DNA of 64,000 bases from Castor canadensis (taxonomy: Eukaryota > Chordata > Mammalia > Rodentia > Castoridae): assembly GCF_047511655.1 (NCBI RefSeq), contig NC_133392.1, forward strand, positions 162,430,542 through 162,494,541, read 5' to 3'. The translations under genes were made by a program, and so were the position numbers. Positions 58,953 through 64,000 of the stretch are shown here, piece after piece. The notes beneath the pieces are model-generated. The model saw only the letters and a program-made list of their open reading frames with translations, did not search any database and was not told the origin of the DNA. Numbering within the stretch: the first letter of the stretch is position 1; every line of letters begins with the position of its first letter.

Positions 58953-61900
58953 CTGGTGGAGTGGTTCAAGGTGTCGACCCTGAGTTCCAGCTGATACCAC
59001 AAAAAAAAACACCTTTTCCCAAGGGCTGGGGATGAAGCTCAGTAGTTCAGTGTTTGCCTAGTATGCATGAGACCCTGGGTTTGATACCCAGTACCACAAA
59101 AATAAATAAATAAAAAATAAATAAATTCCCCAAATTCACATTTGATGGTTTGTTTCACAAGTAAAAGAAGAGAAAATGGAAGAAAGAGACTTGCTGTCTG
59201 ACCTACAGGACATCAGCGACAGTGAGAGGAAAACCAGCTCAGCCGAGTCTTCATCAGGTACCTGAGCCCCAGCTGAGATCTTGACTGTTGCTGCCACACA
59301 AGGGAAAGCCATGGCTTACCTGAGTTTCTTTTGCAGCGGAATCGGGCTCAGGCTCCGAGGAAGAAGAGGAAGAGGAGGAAGAAGAGGAGGAAGGGAGCAC
59401 CAGTGAGGAGACAGAGGAGGAGGAGGAGGAGGAAGAAGAGGAGGAGGAAGAGGAGGAGACTGGAAGCAACTCTGAGGAGGCCTCGGAGCAGTCTGCAGGT
59501 GAGGAGCCTGCAGATCCTGATGGTTTTCACGGATTTAAAAGCATTGAGCTCACTGTGGAGAGTTTAGTGATGGTACAAAATAATTTGATACCTCACTTAA
59601 GAACATTTCCAAACTGAAATTGCCTTACTCTGTGGGACTCAGGCCCTAAAATTGAGGAGAACCTTGGCTGCTTTTCCTCTGCTCATGCTGACCCTTAGAC
59701 CAGCAGCTCCAAGGTCAGGGCTCACCCTCATGCTGTTCTGAGCAGTTCCTGTTTCCAAATACTTGTTTCTTTGCAGAAGAAGTAAGCGATGAAGAAATGA
59801 GTGATGATGAAGAGCAAGAAAATGAAAACCACATCTTGGTTGGTAAGGACCTCCCTATAATAGCATACCATATCCTCTTTCTGGCCCCATTAACACGGAC
59901 CGTCTGTAGCACTTAATGCCCCATGAACTCGTGATTTTTCCACAAATGCTGCAGTGAGCTCCTGCCCTGGCAATGTCCAAAAACTGGGAGCTAGCTGAGA
60001 GGGCCCCAACTCCTGAGGACACACTATTGGGCGTACAGTCTGTGCCCACGGGGGCTGACATTGCATAGCAAGGAATAGCAGTAGCTGACAGCATCCTTCT
60101 GAGTGCCCACTGTCACTGGAATACTGAAGGAGGCTATTAGAAGCTTCTGGGTTTGATGGTGCAGACACTTACTTGAGAGGGAGAGCCTCCATCAGGCAGC
60201 AGGACCTGGTAGGCATGAGTTCTGGGCATGCCCACTCCATATGGCACCTGCCCTCGTTCTCAGAGCTCGGTGTCTGGCTCAGTGGCTTTCTTCACCTAGC
60301 TCACCAGTACCATAGAACTTGATATCTTTTGTTCACGGGTTGGACCCAATACCAGCTCCCATGTGGAGGAGACAGGCCGTGCTTCCCTTGCCATGCACTC
60401 AGGCCCCAGAACAGGAGTGCTGGTAGCACTTGCTTATTCCTGGTTTCATAATTAAGTTTAACGTTTAAAGTTCCAGAGTCACGATTTGACCGAGATTCCG
60501 GGGACAGTGAAGAAGGGGAGGAAGAAGTGGGCGAGGGGACCCCACAGAGCAGCGTCCCAACTGAAGGGGACTACGTGCCTGACTCCCCAGCTCTGTCGCC
60601 TATTGAGCTCAAGCAGGAGCTGCCCAAGTACCTGCCGGCCCTTCAGGTCAGGCCTCACTCCTACCCTTACCCCTGGCCTGCTCCCTGCTTTGGTGATCTG
60701 AGACAAGCAGGTGGCCAAGATCAGAGCCAAATTAAGGAAGCTACTACCCCTGAGCAGCAATCTGGCTGCCTAGGCACTGCTGCCAGCCTCCTGTGAGCTT
60801 GGTTATGGTCCTTCCTCATGCCTGTCAGCACTGAGGAGGCTTCCTGGGCATCAGGAGCTACATGCTGTTGCGTCTTCCCTCCCTTGGCCCCTGAACAGGT
60901 GGGCAGGCAGTCAGCGTAGAGGCCAGTGAGTGTTGGACACTGCTGGGAGGGATTGGGAGCATGTGCCTGGAACACCACTGTGGGACCTAGTTGCCTACGC
61001 CTGAGATTCATCAGCAAGCACCTCTGCCCAGTAGTGCTTCTGGGTAGCATGAGCCTAGCCATAGGCCACACAGAGTGCTAGCACCCCAACCCATGGTGTA
61101 CACGGAGGGAAGGCATTTCATGCTGTAAGCAGGTGGGCCTTGCCTTTCTCCAGGTATCACAGTCTTCCAGGCAGAAAGATGCTGTTGTTCACCCTGGCTT
61201 TATTTTGTACTAAAGTGGTAGGTGGTCTCAGAAGAAAGCAGAGAAAGAACAAAGTTGCTGCTGTTCCCCCCCCACACACTCATTGTCCTCCTGAGGACAC
61301 TAAAGTTTTTCTGCATACCTGCCTTATGCAAGGTGTGGCATGGGCATTGATGAGAGCTCCCCTCAGTCAGCATGGCTGCCGAGCCCTCATACCACTGCTG
61401 CCTCCCCAGGGCTGTCGGAGCGTGGAGGAGTTCCAGTGCCTCAATAGGATTGAAGAAGGCACCTATGGGGTGGTCTACAGAGCCAAGGACAAGAAAACAG
61501 GTGGGACGGAGTCCTGCTGTGTCACACTAAGGGAGGGGTTTGGCAAGGAGTGGGCAGCAGGCAACAGCCCAGACAGGCAGCATTCTTCAGGAGTGGCAGT
61601 CAGTGGGTCACCCCTGCACTACTGCCAGCCCAGGCTTGGAGGTTCTTCTATTTCCCTGAAGAGTTCTACTTGGTCCTCATGCTGACTCTGGGAGGGACAG
61701 TGATCATCCCGCCCCTGGCAGCTGGCCTGGGCTCCTGGCCACTGTACCCTGTGACCTCTGCCTGTGGCAGAGGTGGATTCCCATCTACAAGGCCCTGTGC
61801 ACCTTCAGAGTCAGCCCTGCCTTTCCCTGGTGCCAGGCATTGGGCTGTGCCATCTCTTGCAGGCACCAGGTTCTGACTTAAGTGTTGCACACCTGACTAA

Positions 61901-63850
61901 GGCTCTGCTGTTCACTATGACAGCAGGTGGTACACTCCAGGGGTGAGAGATAATGCCAGGGGAGTGGCAGGCATACATTGATAGCAGGAAGATGTGCTTT
62001 AAGCTCCACGTATCCACAGGTTGGGATTTCCTTCTTTTTTTTTTTTTTTTTTTTTTTTGGTGGTGGTGGTGTTGATATCTAATCTAGGTGACCGCTAGCC
62101 ACTGAGGTACACCCCTAGCTCAGGGTTCTTCTTCTTAGAGCAAGGTCTTTACTATGAAATAAAAAATGCTCTATAAACAGAAAGTCAGAACCTAGGCCCT
62201 CAGAGGGTCTTGCTGTGTTGCTCAGGCTAGCCTGAACTCTTGATTCTTCTGCTTCCACCTTCAAAGTACTGGGATTAGAGGCATGTGCCACTTCACCTGG
62301 TCTAATTATATAATTTTCTTTTTTTTTTTTTTTTTTTTTTTAGTACTTACTGAGTTGAGGGTCTCAAACACTTTTTGCCTGGGCTGGCCTCAAACTGCTG
62401 TCCTCCCAATCTCCACCTCCTGAGTAGCTGGGATTGCAAGTATGATTACATGCTAGGATTCTACCCAGCCTTACTTACATGGTTTTCTTTCAGATGAAAT
62501 TGTGGCTCTGAAGCGGTTGAAGATGGAGAAGGAGAAGGAGGGCTTCCCGATTACATCACTGAGGGAAATCAATACAATTCTCAAGGCCCAGCACCCCAAC
62601 ATCGTTACTGTCAGAGTGAGGCCCGGCCCCTGAAGAGGGGTATTCCCATGGGAAGGGAGAAGGTTCCTGAGGTCAGGTGTTCAGCAAACTTTCACAGCAG
62701 AAAAGTAGACATTAGTTTCCCAAAATGTCTTAGTAGGTCTTTGCTGCCCATTAGTGTCTGCCTAGGATTTCAGGTTTACTGGGAGAGCCGGTGGCTGCAG
62801 GGTGGGGTTAGAGGATGTACCAAGCACCCACAGACCCCCCCCCCCCACCAACCCCGTCTATTCCTAGGAAATTGTCGTAGGCAGCAACATGGACAAGATT
62901 TACATCGTGATGAACTATGTGGAGCATGACCTCAAGAGCCTGATGGAGACGATGAAGCAGCCCTTCCTGCCAGGTAGGGCCATGTGCTACCCTGCAGGCT
63001 GCTGGCCATTGGAGGGAAGACACCTCCGTACCTGGGTGGGCTGTGCTCCTTGGTTGTGAAATGTGGGCAGGACACTCAGGCTATGCCATGAGGGGGTAGC
63101 CCTTTGAGCATTGTCCTTGTAGTGATTCCAGTGACACTCCATACTGACCACAATGTGCCCAAGGGCCACGCTGGTCAATCCTGGGACAAACTTCCCCCAG
63201 AAGTCTCTGGCAGCTTCTGGGTCACCTAAATGACCCTGGAGGGCCCTGGGCCTGTTGTGGGGCATCAAGGGCTCACTGGTGTGGGGTGTGCGTGTGACCC
63301 CAGCACTTTCCCAGGGGAGGTAAAGACCCTGATGATCCAGCTGCTGCGTGGAGTGAAGCACCTGCATGACAACTGGATCCTGCACCGGGACCTCAAGACT
63401 TCCAACCTGTTGCTGAGCCACGCTGGCATCCTCAAGGTGAGTCCCACCTGCCACCCACTCTGCTCTGGAGCCCACGGCAGTCCTCATAGACTCCCTCTAT
63501 CCTTACAGGTGGGTGACTTTGGGCTGGCCCGGGAGTATGGGTCACCCCTGAAGGCCTACACCCCAGTAGTGGTGACCCTGTGGTATCGAGCTCCAGAGTT
63601 GCTGCTTGGCGCCAAGGTGAGTCTGGGGGTCTGAGAGCTTCCCCTGCCTGCAGTGACCTCGCTTAGACTTGGGGCTGACACTAAGAGTGTGGGCCTGTAG
63701 GCACTTGAGCCGTGAGTATCCTTTGACTCTTAGGAATACTCCACAGCTGTGGACATGTGGTCAGTGGGATGCATCTTTGGGGAGCTGCTGACACAGAAGC
63801 CCTTATTCCCTGGAAAGTCAGAAATTGATCAGATCAACAAGGTTTTTAAG
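46656..63850 (+). CDS. CDK11B: CDK11 (PITSLRE, cyclin-dependent kinase 11), 3'-truncated by the window end
   Basis: Sixteen coding exons with GT-AG borders and consistent phases give 1,920 nt, or 640 residues, ending in IDQINKVFK at 63850. The human p110 protein is about 795 residues, so the last ~155 (end of the C-lobe and tail) lie outside. Order: basic/acidic Lys-Arg-Glu helix with RS-like and RE-rich stretches (residues 1-250), a Glu/Ser acidic tract (284-337), then the kinase domain from about 426. Kinase signatures are intact: glycine loop GTYGVVY (435-441), VALK lysine 455, PITSLRE 467-473, HRDLK with Asp550, DFG 568-570, T-loop Thr583 and APE 593-595. CDK11 pairs with cyclin L and acts in transcription and pre-mRNA splicing in the nucleus; a shorter p58 form works in mitosis. 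Humans have A and B paralogues; which is orthologous cannot be told here, so the B symbol is nominal. Confidence 0.96.
47495..47960 (+). mobile_element. B1-like SINE plus composite SINE in CDK11 intron 1
   Basis: 47495-47612 GAGCATGGTGGCAAACACA...GTCTCAAAAAAAAA; 47615-47955 two copies ending CCCTGAGTTCAAATTCC. Confidence 0.75.
47993..48108 (+). CDS. CDK11B: CDK11 coding exon 2 (residues 38-76)
   Basis: Acceptor CTTCCTAG|TCTGA, donor GACAG|GTGAGA. Encodes [20 protein letters not shown] and [18 protein letters not shown]; a Ser-rich, charged regulatory region. Confidence 0.94.
48285..48720 (+). mobile_element. Two second-type composite SINEs in CDK11 intron 2
   Basis: 48288-48480 and 48495-48720; each ends with CAAGCAGTAGAGTGCCT, TTTGCAAGCA, and an A-tail (the second 22 A). 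Confidence 0.85.
48988..49286 (+). pseudogene. 7SL RNA (RN7SL) retrocopy
   Basis: Matches the signal recognition particle RNA end to end: Alu-like 5' part (CTGTAGTCCTAGCTACTCGG), the S-domain that SINEs lack (GGGTGTCTGCACTAAGTT, TGACCTCCCAGGAG, ACCACCAGTTGCCTAAGG) and the 3' Alu-like part ending in GAGACCCTGTATCTT. It is followed by an A-rich tail and flanked by a 10-bp target-site duplication GAATTTGTGA (48978-48987 and 49287-49296). Many substitutions and small deletions relative to 7SL indicate a pseudogene in CDK11 intron 2. Confidence 0.92.
49545..49660 (-). mobile_element. ID-like SINE with (TTG)n tail
   Basis: TTGTTGTTGTTGTTG, CAGTACTAGAGTTTGAAC, GCTAAGCAGGTGCTCTGC; about 120 bp before CDK11 exon 3. 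Confidence 0.8.
49782..49909 (+). CDS. CDK11B: CDK11 coding exon 3 (residues 76-119)
   Basis: Acceptor CTATTTCAG|AGGAG. Encodes [20 protein letters not shown] followed by [20 protein letters not shown], a nuclear-localisation-like basic stretch. The donor GAAGGGG|GTACTA is weak (no +5 G), and a SINE begins about 20 bp into the intron. The phase to exon 4 is correct. Confidence 0.9.
49926..50158 (-). mobile_element. Second-type composite SINE right after CDK11 exon 3
   Basis: T-rich tail begins about 17 bp after the exon 3 donor; GACTTTGAACTCAAGGC, GCAAAGCAGGTGCTCTCC, CAGTCCATTTTGCTCTGG, CTAGGATTGCAGGTGTGAGC. Confidence 0.87.
50430..50735 (-). mobile_element. Two B1-like SINEs
   Basis: 50435-50535 (TTGCCCAGGCTGGCCTCC) and 50640-50735 (TTTTTGAGACAAGGTCTCAC, partly deleted). 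Confidence 0.75.
50875..51290. mobile_element. Composite SINE (+) and ID-like SINE (-) in CDK11 intron 3
   Basis: 50875-51030 + copy ending CAAATCCCCATACTCC; 51198-51290 minus copy (ATTGGGGTTTGAACTCAGGG), about 70 bp before exon 4. Confidence 0.8.
51362..51500 (+). CDS. CDK11B: CDK11 coding exon 4 (residues 119-165)
   Basis: Acceptor CTCATCAG|GGAAG, donor GAGAGAG|GTGAGG. Encodes [20 protein letters not shown] and [20 protein letters not shown]; long charged alpha-helix, RE-rich like splicing-associated proteins. Confidence 0.95.
51501..53085 (+). other. Unique part of CDK11 intron 4
   Basis: No gene or repeat recognised from 51,530 to 53,085; short frames here have no known motif. Confidence 0.4.
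53095..53445 (-). mobile_element. ID-like SINE and a diverged ID/B1 composite
   Basis: 53114-53195 (CAGTACTGGGGATTGAACTC, GCAAGGCAGGTGCTCTACC) and 53236-53445 (GCTAGGCAGGTGCTCTGC, then TTGAGACAGGGTCTCACTC). Confidence 0.8.
53838..54060 (-). mobile_element. Second-type composite SINE
   Basis: T-run, GCAGAACTGAGGTTTGAATT, GCAAAGCATGTGCTC, CAGTCCATTTTACTATTTTG, CTAGGATTACAGGCATGAAT. Confidence 0.85.
54350..54465 (-). mobile_element. B1-like SINE ending about 30 bp before CDK11 exon 5
   Basis: TATGTAGCCTGGATTGGCC, CAACCTCCCAAGTGCTGGG. Older, diverged. Confidence 0.75.
54496..54632 (+). CDS. CDK11B: CDK11 coding exon 5 (residues 165-211)
   Basis: Acceptor TTTTCCAG|GGACC, donor GGGAAG|GTGCTC. 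Encodes [40 protein letters not shown] and EARRE. Codons are GC-rich and repetitive (GAG, CGG), giving long shadow frames on the other strand. Confidence 0.95.
55025..55290 (-). mobile_element. Ancient L1 fragment (antisense)
   Basis: Same L1 region as 35,700-36,395: CACATTGCTGCACACCATC, CATCCCCAGAACTCTTTC, CTGGAGTGGAATTATGCATT. Confidence 0.65.
55455..55672 (-). mobile_element. Two ID-like SINE monomers
   Basis: 55460-55545 and 55585-55672: GGTTGAACTCGG / GATTGAACTCAGG and ACAAGCGCTCTACTACTTGA. Confidence 0.75.
55690..57600 (-). mobile_element. Large ancient L1 remnant (antisense), split by a SINE
   Basis: Carries the order of motifs known from old mammalian L1 antisense strands: ATCTGGGAATGTCTTAAATT, GAGTTTATCCTACTTGGAG, CAGGTCCCCTAGGCTCTGTG, TATCTTCAGGTTCACTGA, TTTAGTTCTTTGAGCATC. 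A composite SINE interrupts it at 56,631-56,855. Lies in CDK11 intron 5; the right-hand end is uncertain. Confidence 0.65.
56631..56855 (-). mobile_element. Composite SINE inside the L1 remnant
   Basis: T-run, GGTACTGGGTTTTGAACTG, GCTAGGCAGGCACTCTATC, CTGGGATTACAGCCATGAGC. Confidence 0.87.
58367..58489 (+). CDS. CDK11B: CDK11 coding exon 6 (residues 211-252)
   Basis: Acceptor GTCATCAG|TTTCT, donor GCCAG|GTGAGG. Encodes [20 protein letters not shown] and [24 protein letters not shown] and RPPRER are RS/Pro-Arg motifs. Confidence 0.95.
58793..59125 (+). mobile_element. Composite SINE with a CA repeat in its linker, then an ID-like SINE
   Basis: 58793-59010: GCTGGACACTGGTGGCTCAC ... (CA)n ... 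GCTGGTGGAGTGGTTCAAGG. 59021-59125: GGGCTGGGGATGAAGCTCAG with an (AATA)n tail, ending about 35 bp before CDK11 exon 7. Confidence 0.88.
58909..58951. repeat. (AC)n microsatellite, about 21 units
   Basis: Uninterrupted AC run in the A-rich linker between the two SINE halves. Confidence 0.97.
59162..59257 (+). CDS. CDK11B: CDK11 coding exon 7 (residues 252-284)
   Basis: Acceptor TTCACAAG|TAAAA (polypyrimidine tract weak because a SINE A-tail lies just upstream), donor CATCAG|GTACCT. Encodes [20 protein letters not shown] and [12 protein letters not shown]. Confidence 0.93.
59337..59498 (+). CDS. CDK11B: CDK11 coding exon 8, acidic tract (residues 284-338)
   Basis: Acceptor TTTTGCAG|CGGAA, donor TGCAG|GTGAGG; only 79 nt after exon 7. 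Encodes AESGSGS and then two glutamate runs separated by GSTSEETEE, ending [13 protein letters not shown]. The GAG/GAA run is slippage-prone, so its length is likely polymorphic. Confidence 0.95.
59777..59842 (+). CDS. CDK11B: CDK11 coding exon 9 with the probable p58 start Met345
   Basis: Acceptor TTTGCAG|AAGAA, donor GGTTG|GTAAGG. Encodes [20 protein letters not shown] and LV. The ATG at 59797 corresponds to the Met used for the p58 isoform in human CDK11, which is made from the p110 mRNA by internal initiation at G2/M (known for the family; here inferred by homology). Confidence 0.92.
60471..60646 (+). CDS. CDK11B: CDK11 coding exon 10 (residues 360-418)
   Basis: Acceptor TTTAAAG|TTCCA, donor CTTCAG|GTCAGG. 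Encodes [40 protein letters not shown] and [19 protein letters not shown]. Several Ser/Thr-Pro sites are visible. Confidence 0.94.
61410..61500 (+). CDS. CDK11B: CDK11 coding exon 11, kinase glycine loop (residues 419-448)
   Basis: Acceptor CCTCCCCAG|GGCTG, donor AAAACAG|GTGGGA. Encodes [20 protein letters not shown] and [10 protein letters not shown]: start of the protein kinase domain and the ATP-binding glycine-rich loop. Confidence 0.96.
62031..62475 (-). mobile_element. SINE cluster with two long T-runs in CDK11 intron 11
   Basis: T-run 62034-62058, ID-like remnant to 62120; B1-like 62200-62300 (TGCTGTGTTGCTCAGGCTAG); T-run 62319-62341 and a composite to 62475. Confidence 0.75.
62494..62615 (+). 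CDS. CDK11B: CDK11 coding exon 12, PITSLRE helix (residues 449-489)
   Basis: Acceptor CTTTCAG|ATGAA, donor GTCAGA|GTGAGG. Encodes [20 protein letters not shown] and [20 protein letters not shown]. Lys455 is the ATP-anchoring lysine; PITSLRE is the cyclin-binding C-helix that names the family. Confidence 0.96.
62868..62973 (+). CDS. CDK11B: CDK11 coding exon 13 (residues 490-525)
   Basis: Acceptor TATTCCTAG|GAAAT, preceded by a run of 12 C. Donor CCAG|GTAGGG. Encodes [20 protein letters not shown] and [15 protein letters not shown], the hinge region of the kinase. Confidence 0.96.
63315..63436 (+). CDS. CDK11B: CDK11 coding exon 14, catalytic loop (residues 525-565)
   Basis: Acceptor TTTCCCAG|GGGAG, donor CTCAAG|GTGAGT. 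Encodes [20 protein letters not shown] and [20 protein letters not shown]. Asp550 in HRDLK is the catalytic base and Asn555 binds metal. Confidence 0.96.
63509..63616 (+). CDS. CDK11B: CDK11 coding exon 15, DFG to APE activation segment (residues 566-601)
   Basis: Acceptor CCTTACAG|GTGGG, donor GCCAAG|GTGAGT. Encodes [20 protein letters not shown] and [16 protein letters not shown]. Thr583 is the T-loop threonine position. The intron before it is only 72 bp. Confidence 0.96.
63734..63850 (+). CDS. CDK11B: CDK11 coding exon 16 (residues 602-640), last in window
   Basis: Acceptor CTCTTAG|GAATA, donor TTTAAG|GTGCGT. Encodes [20 protein letters not shown] and [19 protein letters not shown]. The next exon is expected to begin with the DLGTP motif and lies outside the window. 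Confidence 0.95.
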
Positions 63851-63974
63851 GTGCGTATGGAAGCTAGACCATCCATCTGTTGTGGATGTTGGGCCCTGTT
63901 GTGGTTGTGCAGGCACCATCAGGAGCAGCTGAGGATGAGGGTCAGGGTTGGGGGGCTCAGATCACAGAATGGCC

Positions 63975-64000
63975 TCTTTTTCTTTGATGGGACTGGGGTT
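63975..64000 (-). mobile_element. Start of an ID-like SINE cut by the window end
   Basis: TTTTTCTTTGATGGGACTGG then GGTT, the usual opening of minus-strand copies here. Confidence 0.7.

Noticed and set aside
59254-59469. Minus-strand poly-serine frame
   Set aside because: Mirror image of the Glu-coding repeat of CDK11 exon 8.

Overview
The window is a vertebrate nuclear locus, almost certainly from a rodent. Genes are split by GT-AG introns, two CpG islands mark promoters, and the DNA is packed with SINEs built from a 7SL/B1-like left half and a tRNA-Ala/ID-like right half. That composite SINE style, with no murine B2 or B4 elements seen, suggests a non-murid rodent; a beaver-like (Castorimorpha) genome is my best guess but cannot be proved from the sequence.

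Layout, left to right. Positions 1-12,550 are intergenic and mostly retroviral debris: LTR fragments at about 380-600 and 3,727-3,905, then a minus-strand class I endogenous retrovirus (gag, pol and env remnants, 4,158-9,830) that has been hit by an L1 fragment and by a second LTR, then further LTRs at about 10,190-10,515 and 11,231-11,643. A CpG island at about 12,590-13,830 is the likely SLC35E2 promoter. A 14-kb upstream intron follows, carrying SINEs, a dead COX5A retrocopy and minisatellites. SLC35E2 coding exons lie at 28,107-40,142 (8 exons, 405 codons, intact) with a long 3' UTR to about 43,080. After a 2.3-kb SINE-rich spacer, a second CpG island (about 45,360-46,340) drives CDK11 (PITSLRE kinase), of which 16 coding exons (640 codons) lie between 46,656 and 63,850; the end of the kinase gene lies beyond the window.

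Both genes are on the + strand, head to tail, in the order known from the human 1p36.33 block (SLC35E2 then CDK11). SLC35E2 encodes a multi-pass transporter-like protein of the nucleotide-sugar/triose-phosphate translocator superfamily. CDK11 encodes a cyclin-L-dependent kinase acting in transcription and pre-mRNA splicing, with an internal Met that fits the known mitotic p58 isoform. They share position rather than a visible pathway.

I found no convincing new biological system. The most notable structures are a 108-bp-offset duplication of an ETS/CRE-like promoter module at CDK11, a degenerate tandem repeat inside the SLC35E2 CpG island, two nearly identical LTRs in inverted orientation 7 kb apart around a badly eroded provirus, and a full-length 7SL RNA retrocopy with its target-site duplication inside CDK11.
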